From the NCBI GenBank assembly GCA_007125435.1, contig SLDF01000036.1, forward strand, positions 1 through 36,050: 36,050 nucleotides of DNA, in the 5' to 3' direction. Below are positions 10,401 to 18,809 of this stretch, piece after piece. Origin of the DNA: Saprospiraceae bacterium (lineage in GTDB: Bacteria; Bacteroidota; Bacteroidia; Chitinophagales; Saprospiraceae). Below the pieces are notes generated by a model that made no database searches, had not been told where the DNA came from, and saw nothing but the letters and a program-made list of their open reading frames with translations. The translations under genes were made by a program, and so were the position numbers. Numbering within the stretch: the stretch's first letter is position 1; each line of letters begins with the position of its first letter.

Positions 10401-10926
10401 CAAAGTGACAGGTAGAATGCTCGATCACTACTACGAGGCTCAGGCGGGAATTGGTGTACACAAATCACCCGAATTATATGGTGCATTCCCAACGGATCCG
10501 TATTCCCATACACCTAAACATAAAGGTGCTCAGCAACCCGGAATGACCGGACAAGTCAAAGAAGATATTCTTTCTCGACAAATAGAGTTGGGTATAATCA
10601 TTCAAGATGGGTGCCTCGGGTTTAATCCTGTCTTGCTGAGAAAAGAAGAGTTTCAAGATGAAGCTGTAAAGGTAAGCTTCACAACAGTTAATAAGTCACA
10701 AGAGGCCATTGAGCTATTAAATGGCCAACTCATGTTTAGTGTTTGTCAGGTGCCTGTAGTATACAGCCTATCTGACCAAGAGAGGATACGCGTCATTTTT
10801 ACTGATGGAACTGTAAAAGAAATCGAAGGTAATACAATGGACAATAGGACGAGTAGAGAGATATTTAGTAGATCAGGAATGGTCAAACAAGTCAAAGTAG
10901 ATGTAAATCAAGAAATATTGAAATAA
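7480..10926 (+). CDS. Cytoplasmic glycoside phosphorylase, probable GH149-type beta-1,3-glucan phosphorylase (GH94-related)
   Basis: 1148 aa, no signal peptide, TTG start. 'SSNGGLTAGRRNADFALFPYYTDDKI' N-terminal motif and 'GSIYWHMVSKLLLAIQE ... HKSPELYGAFPTDPYSHTPKHKGAQQPGMTGQVKEDIL' as in GH94-like phosphorylases. Lies in a glucan operon. Confidence 0.75.
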   Translation: MNKTVTDTRNSSLDIVEIDNEFYICISHCDALRPFFMSIVSHSDHWMFISSNGGLTAGRRNADFALFPYYTDDKITDMAELTGSKTIVKVIGDDKMQYWEPMSNRQIGQFDIERCLYKSIFGNKVIFEEINNSLGLIFKYRWSTSEKFGFVRDASLQNISGSVCNVEILDGLQNLLPYGVNSDLQNASSNLVDAYKRNEWHPETGLGIFALSAIIVDKAEPSEALKANIVWSLGIEQGTYLLSSRQLDAFRNNEKLIAESDVKGEKGAYFVHTSNRIEANQNMFWRMVADVNKSHSQITETIQTLSEKDGLWKDIDEDISIGTKSLMSLVRASDGMQRTSDRLRDIRHYSNVLFNIMRGGIFDDGYRIEKKDFFNYLSKANKALFEKHRHVLNQLENTFYRDQLMEVITQISDSDLNRLSIEYLPLKFSRRHGDPSRPWNRFSINLKDERDGSKILDYEGNWRDIFQNWEALSYSYPAFIESMIYKFLNASTFDGYNPYRVTKDGFDWETIEPDDPWSYIGYWGDHQIIYLQKFLEILEKFSPGKLKELLSKEDFVYAAVPYRIKTYDDIVKNPKDTIDFDEAWDKSIRKRRDQKGADGALLTDSNELIYHVNFIEKILATVLAKLINFIPEGGIWMNTQRPEWNDANNALVGNGVSMVTLYYLRRMLSFFTHVINSTDIENTQISNEMVELYHSVRNVFEDNKSLLDQKEISDNKRKEIVDALGKAGSDYRMHIYNSGFWGKKRTISKEGLQRFFNLSLKFLEHTIKKGKRSDGLYHTYNLMTYSKGGISLTYLDEMLEGQVAVLSSAYLRPEEALKVMDALKSSALFRPDQYSYLLYPEKELPGFLHKNIIGKEDANSSELIQKLLKDNNTEVIEKSINGNYHFNGNFKNANDLKVALDQLSQNGYEALVKKEGESILEIFEKVFNHKAFTGRSGTFFAYEGLGSIYWHMVSKLLLAIQECCLDGINKRVDTKVTGRMLDHYYEAQAGIGVHKSPELYGAFPTDPYSHTPKHKGAQQPGMTGQVKEDILSRQIELGIIIQDGCLGFNPVLLRKEEFQDEAVKVSFTTVNKSQEAIELLNGQLMFSVCQVPVVYSLSDQERIRVIFTDGTVKEIEGNTMDNRTSREIFSRSGMVKQVKVDVNQEILK

Positions 10927-12239
10927 TGAGACATGGTAAGTATCAGATTAGACATAGTCAAGGGTCATTTGACCTGATACGATTATTTGCTTTGTCAATA
11001 TTATCAATTATCATTTTGTCATGTAATTCTATGGAAAAAGAAAAAAAAGAAATTATAACAGCGGCTGAAATCCTGGGTAATCCAGATTATCAAGCCATAT
11101 CATATGGTGGGTATAGGCACAAGACTAGAGATATCCAGCCTACAATAGAAGAGCTCAAAGAAGATCTTAAAATCTTGCATGCCATGGGCATCAGGATCCT
11201 AAGGACATATAATGTTCATCTGGAGGAAGCCTCAAATCTGCTAAAAAGTATCAGAGCCTTAAAAGAAGAGGATAATACATTTGAAATGTACATCATGCTT
11301 GGAGCCTGGATAGATTGTAAGAATGCCTGGACACACTTGCCCCTTGATCACAATGCTGAGAGTGAAGATAATGCTATCGAAATCAATAGAGCGGTAGAGC
11401 TTGCCAATACTTATGATGATATTGTCAAGGTTATTGCAGTAGGTAATGAAGCTATGGTGAAATGGGCCACTAGCTACTATGTACAACCTTGGGTCATACT
11501 GAAATGGGTAAATCACTTACAGGGCTTAAAGTCAGAAGGTGAGCTTCCCTCAGACATTTGGATTACCAGCTCTGACAATTTTGCCTCATGGGGCGGTGGA
11601 GATGCTGAATATCATGTTGATGATTTGAACGAACTCATCAAAGCCGTAGACTTCTTATCTGTACATACCTATCCCATGCACGATACGCACTATAACCCAC
11701 AGTTCTGGGGAGTCCATCCTACAGAAAAGGATCTCGAAAAAGAGGAGATCATAAACAGAGCGATGGTCAGGTCAAGAGATTATGCAATAGAGCAGTACAA
11801 TAGTGTCATTGCATATATGAAGTCTATTGGAGAAAATAAACCTGTACATATTGGCGAGACGGGCTGGGCTACACATTCGAGTGGATACTATGGCCATAAT
11901 GGATCAAAAGCAACCGATGAGTACAAGTCAGCACTTTATCACCAGCTTATGAGAGAGTGGTCAAATGAAAACAATGTCAGTTGCTTTTACTTCGAAGCAT
12001 TCGATGAGCAGTGGAAGGATAGTGCAAACCCAAAAGGTTCCGAAAATCACTTTGGTCTGATCAATCTAAAGTCTCAAGTAAAATACGCCCTTTGGGATCT
12101 TGTGGATAAAGGTATTTTCGATGGTCTGACAAGAGACGGACAACCTATCACAAAGACATTCGGTGGAGACACTTCTCTCCTGATGCAAACTGTGGAGATG
12201 CCTCCAATTGTAGAACACTTACAAATAGTAGAAAAATGA
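10926..12239 (+). CDS. GH17-like beta-1,3-glucanase/transglycosylase lipoprotein
   Basis: Lipobox IIILSC|NS; conserved VGNEAM (acid/base) and HIGETGWAT (nucleophile) motifs. Start overlaps the upstream stop (TAATG). Confidence 0.85.
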   Translation: MRHGKYQIRHSQGSFDLIRLFALSILSIIILSCNSMEKEKKEIITAAEILGNPDYQAISYGGYRHKTRDIQPTIEELKEDLKILHAMGIRILRTYNVHLEEASNLLKSIRALKEEDNTFEMYIMLGAWIDCKNAWTHLPLDHNAESEDNAIEINRAVELANTYDDIVKVIAVGNEAMVKWATSYYVQPWVILKWVNHLQGLKSEGELPSDIWITSSDNFASWGGGDAEYHVDDLNELIKAVDFLSVHTYPMHDTHYNPQFWGVHPTEKDLEKEEIINRAMVRSRDYAIEQYNSVIAYMKSIGENKPVHIGETGWATHSSGYYGHNGSKATDEYKSALYHQLMREWSNENNVSCFYFEAFDEQWKDSANPKGSENHFGLINLKSQVKYALWDLVDKGIFDGLTRDGQPITKTFGGDTSLLMQTVEMPPIVEHLQIVEK

Positions 12240-13732
12240 AAAAGATGGCATACAAGTCTGTGATATTTACTTTGGCATGTACTTTAATGCTGGTCACGTC
12301 TTGTCAAGAGGAACATGAGATGAATATTAAAGCATTTGAAACATCGTCTTCAGGGAAAAAATTTGAAGCAATAGATATGGGCATCGAAGGTGATGCTGAC
12401 GTTAATATTGTCATCAATAGAGAAGATGAGCACCAGGAAATAACAGGGTTTGGGGGATCATTTACAGAGGCCTCAGCATATTTGCTCAATCAGCTAAGTG
12501 ATGAAAACCGTCAAAAAATCATCAATGCATACTTTAGTGATGATGGTGCCAGGTATTCTCTGACAAGGACACATATTAATTCCTGCGACTTTTCTCTAGG
12601 ACAATATTCATATGCCCCGGTAGAGGGTGATACCGCTCTTGAGCATTTCAGCATAGAGGAGGATATGGATGATATCATACCGATGATTAAATCAGCAAGT
12701 GAAGTATCGAGTGAGGGGTTTAAGATTATTTCCTCTCCATGGACAGCACCACCCTGGATGAAGGATAATAACAGCTGGGTAGGTGGTAAGCTTTTAAAGG
12801 AACACTACCCAACATGGGCGCTGTTTTTTAAAAAGTATGTTGATGCCTATGCAGACCAAGGAATCAAGATTTGGGGGGTTACCGTCGAGAACGAGCCATT
12901 GGGCAACGACAATAACTGGGAGAGTATGCATTACACTCCGGAGGAAATGAATGATTTCGTAAAGAACCATCTTGGACCACTGTTCAGAGAGCACGAACTA
13001 AATGTAAAAATCATGGGCTACGATCAAAACCGAGATGAAGAGCTGTATCACTGGGTAGATATAATGTATGGTGATGAAGAAGCAGCTGAATACTACGATG
13101 GCACGGCCATTCATTGGTACGCCAGCACGTTTGATTATTTTCCGGAAGCGCTCAAGTATGCGCATGAGGCTGCACCAGATAAGCACCTCATTCAGACAGA
13201 AGCCTGCATAGATGCACAAGTGCCGGTATGGCAAGATGATGATTGGTATTGGTCAAAAGAAGCTACAGACTGGGGCTACAATTGGGCTCCTGAAGAGAGA
13301 AAGCATTTTCATCCAAAGTATGTACCAGCCTTTCGCTATGCGCGTGATATCATTGGCTGTCTCAATAATCATGTCGATGGATGGGTGGATTGGAATATGG
13401 TATTGGATCGTCAAGGCGGACCAAACTGGTTTGAAAACTGGTGCATTGCCCCTGTAATTGTAGACCCTGATCAAGACGAGGTCTATTTTACACCACTTTA
13501 TTATGTCATGAAGCATTTCAGTAAATACATCAGACCGGGAGCAAAGAGAATTGGGTTTGATATCGATAGTGATAGCATTATGTGCACAGCTGCTTTGAAT
13601 CCTGATGGCACCATTGCTGTCGTTTTATTCAATGAAAATAAAGAAAAAGTCAATGTAATTATAAAGGTTGGGGATGCTGAGAATCAAGTCATATTAAATG
13701 GCGAAGCCATACAAACTATAGTTTTTAATTAA
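12236..13732 (+). CDS. GH30 family glycosidase lipoprotein (likely beta-1,6-glucan active)
   Basis: Lipobox LVTSC|QEE; GFGGSFTEASAYLL, SSPWTAPPWMK, GVTVENEPL and LIQTEACI motifs. ATGA overlap with the preceding gene. Confidence 0.9.
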   Translation: MKKMAYKSVIFTLACTLMLVTSCQEEHEMNIKAFETSSSGKKFEAIDMGIEGDADVNIVINREDEHQEITGFGGSFTEASAYLLNQLSDENRQKIINAYFSDDGARYSLTRTHINSCDFSLGQYSYAPVEGDTALEHFSIEEDMDDIIPMIKSASEVSSEGFKIISSPWTAPPWMKDNNSWVGGKLLKEHYPTWALFFKKYVDAYADQGIKIWGVTVENEPLGNDNNWESMHYTPEEMNDFVKNHLGPLFREHELNVKIMGYDQNRDEELYHWVDIMYGDEEAAEYYDGTAIHWYASTFDYFPEALKYAHEAAPDKHLIQTEACIDAQVPVWQDDDWYWSKEATDWGYNWAPEERKHFHPKYVPAFRYARDIIGCLNNHVDGWVDWNMVLDRQGGPNWFENWCIAPVIVDPDQDEVYFTPLYYVMKHFSKYIRPGAKRIGFDIDSDSIMCTAALNPDGTIAVVLFNENKEKVNVIIKVGDAENQVILNGEAIQTIVFN

Positions 13733-13748
13733 ATCAATAAGGTTAGAC

Positions 13749-16169
13749 ATGGAGCAGAAAGCACTCACGAATCAAGTACCATGGGCACAAAAAATAGCCT
13801 TTGGTTTAGGTATGTTGGCCAACCAAATGTTCCCGGCAGCACTTGGTATTTTTATGGTAGTGCTGGTGCAGGACCTTGGGTTTCCGGGTTGGATGTGGGG
13901 TATTTTGTTTTTCCTGCCGCGTGTTTTTGACTCTATCACTGATCCAATTATGGGCTTTATCTCAGATAATACTAAATCAATCTGGGGGAGGCGACGACAG
14001 TACGTATTTATTGGCGCTATTATTATGGGGGTTGCCTTTATCGTCATGTGGCAGCTCTATCGAGAAAACGGTGTGAATTATAACTTTACCTATTTTTTGT
14101 TGTGGTCAATTGTGTTTTATCTAGGTCTGACTGTATTTAGTGTGCCATATGTAGCCATGGGATATGAGATGAGTGAGGACTTTCACGAGCGTACAGATAT
14201 TATGGCAGTGGCACAGTGGATCGGCCAGTGGGCATGGGTGATAGCGCCCTGGCTTTGGGTGGTAATGTATGATCCGGATTGGTTTCCTAATGCAGATACG
14301 GCGACGCGGACACTAGCCGTATGGGTGGGTGGAGTATGTATGTTATTAGCAATGGTACCTGCTATTTTCATAAAGAGTGAATCAACAGCAGATCGTAAAG
14401 ATCTTGCACCACTTAATTTTAAATCAATAGGCAAGAGTTTTGTTAATATTCTGAAAAGCTTTAAAGAAGCTTTTCAGTCTGTACCATTTAGGAAGCTTTG
14501 TGTATCTACCTTTTTGATTTTCAATGCTTTTAACACCATCGCAAGTTTTTCTTTTTTTATTGTAGTCTACTACTTATTTAATGGTGATGCTGCTGCTGCG
14601 GGTGTATGGCCTACGCTTTTTGGTAGTCTAGGGGCATTGGTAACCACGTTTTTGGTCATTCCTATTGTGGCTAGAATGTCTAAGGTGATGGGCAAGAAGC
14701 AAGCCTTTATATTGTCGCAGTCGATATCTATAGTGGGTTATATTCTGCTATGGTTTTTATTTGTCCCCGGCAAACCATACATGTTTATTTTTGCTTTGCC
14801 TTTTTTCTCATTCGGTATAGGTAGTTTGTTTACACTTATGATGTCAATGACAGCAGATGTATGCGATCTGGATGAGCTTCAATATGGAAAAAGGAGAGAG
14901 GGTATTTTTGGTGCCATTTACTGGTGGATGGTTAAGTTTGGTTTTGCTATAGCAGGATTACTTAGTGGAGCTATTATTTCGCTAGTGGGATTTAATCCTA
15001 CAGCTGAGGTTCAGACAGAGGGTGCTGTGACCGGTCTAAGAATTTTTTATTCAGGTCTGCCAATACTCGGAACACTGATAGCCATACTGGTCATGCGCAA
15101 TTATGATCTGACTGAAGAAAAGTCAAATGAAATAAGAAGACAATTGAATGAACGCAAGAGGCCAAAACCATCCGGTTATACAGGTGGTAACGTCTTAGGC
15201 GACCTGGATGTATCTCAATTATCAAAAGAAGGCCTTCTTGCTAAGTTTCCATACTACTTGCCTTCGCCACTTGACCCCACATTGTTGGATAGAAAGCCAT
15301 TGGGCAAATTATTTGCTGAAACTTTTGATGAGCAAATGCACGGTATATGCTTCAGTGCCTATCGCAAAGGTCAGTCTCCCGGAGATGAGGTAACTGAAGA
15401 TCAAATCCGTAAACGATTAGAAGTATTAAAGCCTCATACGAAGTGGATAAGAACATTCTCCTGTACACATGGAAACGAGAAAATCCCTGTCATAGCTAAA
15501 GAAATGGGCATGAAAACCCTCGTGGGTGCATGGATTAATGAGGATATAGAGCAAAATGAAGAGGAGATTGAGAGCTTAATAAGATTAATGAATGAAGGCT
15601 ATGTCGATATGGCAGCAGTCGGTAATGAGGTTTTATTCAGAAGAGAGTTGGTGCCGGAGCAAATCATACAATACATCCGAAGAATTAAAGACAATACAAA
15701 AGATATACCCGTGGGCTATGTCGATGTATACTACGAGTTTTTTGATAAGCCTGAATTAGTGGATGCTTGCGATGTCTTATTCATAAATGGCTACCCATTC
15801 TGGGAAGGCGTAAGTATAGAACATGCGAGCTTATACTTACAGGTGATGTACCAAAAAGTGGTAGACATAGCAATGGGCAAAAAGGTCATCATTGCTGAAA
15901 CAGGATGGCCATCGAAAGGACAAATGGTGAAGGCTGCTGTACCATCTACTGAAAATGTAAGACGGTATTTTATTGATGTAAGTCACTGGGCTAAGTCAAA
16001 GAAAGTAGACTTCTTCTACTTTGCCTCATTCGATGAATTGTGGAAGATTCACTTCGAAGGGTGGGCAGGTTCATCATGGGGACTATGGGATGTCAACGAA
16101 CAATTTAAATATGAATACGACGAACGTATTCAAGAGGATGGAGCAATCGAAAAGATTGAGGACGCATGA
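13749..16169 (+). CDS. GPH-family MFS sugar transporter fused to a C-terminal cytoplasmic GH17-like domain
   Basis: N-terminal ~455 aa polytopic with GPH motifs (PRVFDSITDPIMGFISDNTKSIWGRRRQY, PYVAMGYEMSEDFHERTD). Linker, then GH17-like domain (from ~15310) with AAVGNEVLFR and VIIAETGWPSKGQ. Continuous in one frame. Confidence 0.9.
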   Translation: MEQKALTNQVPWAQKIAFGLGMLANQMFPAALGIFMVVLVQDLGFPGWMWGILFFLPRVFDSITDPIMGFISDNTKSIWGRRRQYVFIGAIIMGVAFIVMWQLYRENGVNYNFTYFLLWSIVFYLGLTVFSVPYVAMGYEMSEDFHERTDIMAVAQWIGQWAWVIAPWLWVVMYDPDWFPNADTATRTLAVWVGGVCMLLAMVPAIFIKSESTADRKDLAPLNFKSIGKSFVNILKSFKEAFQSVPFRKLCVSTFLIFNAFNTIASFSFFIVVYYLFNGDAAAAGVWPTLFGSLGALVTTFLVIPIVARMSKVMGKKQAFILSQSISIVGYILLWFLFVPGKPYMFIFALPFFSFGIGSLFTLMMSMTADVCDLDELQYGKRREGIFGAIYWWMVKFGFAIAGLLSGAIISLVGFNPTAEVQTEGAVTGLRIFYSGLPILGTLIAILVMRNYDLTEEKSNEIRRQLNERKRPKPSGYTGGNVLGDLDVSQLSKEGLLAKFPYYLPSPLDPTLLDRKPLGKLFAETFDEQMHGICFSAYRKGQSPGDEVTEDQIRKRLEVLKPHTKWIRTFSCTHGNEKIPVIAKEMGMKTLVGAWINEDIEQNEEEIESLIRLMNEGYVDMAAVGNEVLFRRELVPEQIIQYIRRIKDNTKDIPVGYVDVYYEFFDKPELVDACDVLFINGYPFWEGVSIEHASLYLQVMYQKVVDIAMGKKVIIAETGWPSKGQMVKAAVPSTENVRRYFIDVSHWAKSKKVDFFYFASFDELWKIHFEGWAGSSWGLWDVNEQFKYEYDERIQEDGAIEKIEDA

Positions 16170-16246
16170 AGCGATATGTTTTGTTAGTGCCTAGATCACA
16201 TGTGGTCAGCTAGAATTTATGCATAATTAGGGTTAAATACTCTAAA

Positions 16247-16371
16247 GCATCAGCGATGTGTAGTGGGTCACGAGCGTATGCGAGTGAGTCCGAAGGACCG
16301 AGCGAATAGCGAGCCCCGAAACGTAGCGACCCCATCCCTACCTAATTCATTAGGGAGGGATGGGGTGATGC
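16247..16371 (+). repeat. Structured dispersed repeat (family R1), copy 2, inside the operon
   Basis: GCATCAGCGATGTGTAG...GAGCGAATAGCGAGCCCCGAAACGTAGCGA + 17-bp hairpin with one mismatch (16330-16346/16349-16365) + TGATGC. Flanks match copy 1. Confidence 0.8.
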
Positions 16372-16413
16372 CCAAATAAAAAATAATTATTAGCCATTTA
16401 AAAAATTGAAATA

Positions 16414-17334
16414 GTGTCATACAGGTCAGAACAGTTTTTAAAGTATAAGCCAAATAGTGAGGCATTGAAGTCAATGCTGGCTCAGGATCTATCGGAGGAT
16501 GATATAAGAGACTTGTTTTTGGAGGTGCTGAATAGCGGATTGCATGGTCTATGTTTTAGTCTCTATGAGGAAGGTCAAAAACCTGGTGATTATATATCTG
16601 AGGCACAGATCAGACGAAGGCTGAGAATACTGAAACCTTACACGCAATGGGTCAGGTCTTTCTCCACGACAGAGAGCAATGATATGATACCAAAAATAGC
16701 TAAGGAATTTGGTATGAAGACAATGGTAGGCGCATGGATAGGGTATGAGGCTGACAAAAATGAGGAAGAGATAGAGGGACTTATAAAACTGGCCCATGAT
16801 GGATATGTGGATATTGCAGCCGTAGGAAATGAAGTCCTGTACAGGGGAGACTTGTCCAAGGAGGAATTGATACAAAAGATAAACCATGTCAAATCCAAAG
16901 TGACCCATATTCCTGTGGGCTATGTAGATGCATATTATGAGTTTGTGAGGCATCCTGACCTGGTCGAAGTGTGTGATGTGATTCTTAGTAACTGCTATCC
17001 GTTCTGGGAGGGTAGCTCATGTGAGGATGCTCTGGGTCACGCCAGACACATGTATCACCAGTGCAAGCAAGTCGCACAGGGCAAAAAGGTCATCATCACC
17101 GAAACGGGCTGGCCATCGCAAGGTGAGTCTCTCGGTCATGCTTACCCCGGCAATATAAATGCGATGAAGTACTTTATCAATACCCAACTGTGGTCAGCTG
17201 ATGAGGATATAGAGATGTTTTATTTTTCGTCATTTGATGAAGATTGGAAAGTTGGAGCTGAGGGTGAAGTAGGCGCATACTGGGGGATCTGGGACAAAAA
17301 AGAGATACTGAAATATATTAAAAAAGCACAATAG
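16414..17334 (+). CDS. Stand-alone GH17-like protein, no signal peptide; paralogue of the transporter-fused GH17-like domain
   Basis: GTG start; AAVGNEVLYR and VIITETGWPSQGE. Collinear and highly similar to the C-terminal half of 13749-16169. Confidence 0.85.
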   Translation: MSYRSEQFLKYKPNSEALKSMLAQDLSEDDIRDLFLEVLNSGLHGLCFSLYEEGQKPGDYISEAQIRRRLRILKPYTQWVRSFSTTESNDMIPKIAKEFGMKTMVGAWIGYEADKNEEEIEGLIKLAHDGYVDIAAVGNEVLYRGDLSKEELIQKINHVKSKVTHIPVGYVDAYYEFVRHPDLVEVCDVILSNCYPFWEGSSCEDALGHARHMYHQCKQVAQGKKVIITETGWPSQGESLGHAYPGNINAMKYFINTQLWSADEDIEMFYFSSFDEDWKVGAEGEVGAYWGIWDKKEILKYIKKAQ

Positions 17335-17392
17335 ACTTTGTCTATTTTTATATAGTTATGTTTATATTTATTGAAATTCTAAAATATTAGTT

Positions 17393-18727
17393 ATGAAAAT
17401 TTTTACAATTACACTAACGGTGATTTTATTCTCGATCACCTTAAATGCACAAAATGGGCCGATAGATTTTGAGCCAGATGGTTTTGGTGCCGACTGGACC
17501 TGGACTGTGTTTGAGAATGACGACAACCCGCCTCTCGAAATCATAGAGAATCCCGATAAATCGGGTATAAATACTTCTGATTTCGTTGCGCAGTTTACAG
17601 CTACTCAAGATGGTCAGCCGTTTGCGGGCGTTGAGTCTCTCAGAGGTGGCCCTGATTTGGGTCCATTTGTATTAGATGCCACAAACTCAACGATAAGGAT
17701 CATGGTATGGAAGTCTGTCATTAGTGATGTGGGTATTAAGTTAGCCTCTCCAACAGGTTGGTCTCAAGGTGAAATAAAAGTAGCCAATACGAAAGTAAAT
17801 GAGTGGGAAGAGTTGACCTTTGATTTTTCTGGTTTTATTAATCCACCTGATGCTGAAGGCCAATTAGACCACATCGTTGTTTTTCCTGATTTTAATGACA
17901 GAGGTCAGGATAATGTAGTCTTTTTTGACAATATCACTTTTGGTGAGCCGGATGGTGGTGGTGATGAAGATGAACCGGCAACCGCGGCTCCAACTCCTCA
18001 AGAGGACCCATCTAGTGTCATCTCACTATTTAGTGATGCTTATGATAATGTGCCTGTTGATACATGGCGTACTGATTGGTCAGCGGGAAATCTACAAGAT
18101 ATAGAGATAAACGGGAACCCGACAAAGCTATATACGAATGTTGACTTTATAGGCATAGAGACTGTAGCCAATCAAATTGATATCACTGGAATGACCAACT
18201 TTCGAATCGATATCTGGTCGCCCAATCATACTTTTTTCGGCGTGAAGCTGGTAGACTTTGGGCCTTCTGGCGAATTTGGTGGGGGTGATGACACAGAGCA
18301 TCAGATAGATTTCGTCGACGTAGCTCAAGGTGAATGGATCAGTATCGACATACCTTTGAGCGAATTTGAAGGGTTAATGAATAGAGAGAACATTGCTCAA
18401 TTCATATTGGTTGGTCAACCAACTGGTGAGACCACGCTCTATGTAGACAATGTTTATTTTTATGATGCTACTTCTGTAAACACAAACATAGTCGACTTAG
18501 AGGAAGATATGATAGAGTTATTTCCCAATCCTGTGCTTTCAGGATCTGAGGTCAATCTAAGCGAATCAGTAAAAGAGATGACCATTGTTGACTTTAGCGG
18601 TAGAGTCATTGATAGAGCGTTGAATACTTCTATCATACAGACCAACAGATTGAGACCGGGGGCATACTTTCTTCAGGTCATTACCGATGATAATAAACGA
18701 CAAGTTTTAAAACTATTGGTACAGTAA
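17393..18727 (+). CDS. Secreted CBM-like protein with T9SS type A C-terminal sorting domain
   Basis: Signal peptide; module 'VISLFSDAYDNVPVDTWRTDW...TTLYVDNVYFYDA' homologous to modules in 4654-6537; C-terminal ELFPNPVLSGSEVNL...LRPGAYFLQV..KLLVQ. Confidence 0.8.
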   Translation: MKIFTITLTVILFSITLNAQNGPIDFEPDGFGADWTWTVFENDDNPPLEIIENPDKSGINTSDFVAQFTATQDGQPFAGVESLRGGPDLGPFVLDATNSTIRIMVWKSVISDVGIKLASPTGWSQGEIKVANTKVNEWEELTFDFSGFINPPDAEGQLDHIVVFPDFNDRGQDNVVFFDNITFGEPDGGGDEDEPATAAPTPQEDPSSVISLFSDAYDNVPVDTWRTDWSAGNLQDIEINGNPTKLYTNVDFIGIETVANQIDITGMTNFRIDIWSPNHTFFGVKLVDFGPSGEFGGGDDTEHQIDFVDVAQGEWISIDIPLSEFEGLMNRENIAQFILVGQPTGETTLYVDNVYFYDATSVNTNIVDLEEDMIELFPNPVLSGSEVNLSESVKEMTIVDFSGRVIDRALNTSIIQTNRLRPGAYFLQVITDDNKRQVLKLLVQ

Positions 18728-18743
18728 ATAAATTAGTGTTTAT

Positions 18744-18775
18744 GAGAGCTGCCTTCGGGCGGCTCTCTTTTTACT
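18744..18775 (+). terminator. Intrinsic terminator at end of glucan operon
   Basis: GAGAGCTGCC-ttcg-GGCGGCTCTC followed by TTTTT, directly after the stop of 17393-18727. Confidence 0.9.
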
Positions 18776-18809
18776 TATAATTTAGGTTAATACGACATAA
18801 CATCACTCA

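Noticed and set aside
13212-13516. Overlapping plus and minus ORFs of 81 and 87 aa inside the GH30 gene
   Set aside because: Alternate-frame ORFs within a well-supported GH30 coding sequence.
1496-18727. Alternative idea that the locus is a beta-glucan biosynthesis cluster (GH17 and phosphorylase both can act synthetically)
   Set aside because: No GT2-type synthase is present, while secreted GH16/GH30 lipoproteins, CBM-like proteins and an importer point to degradation; transglycosylase activity of the GH17 domains is still possible.
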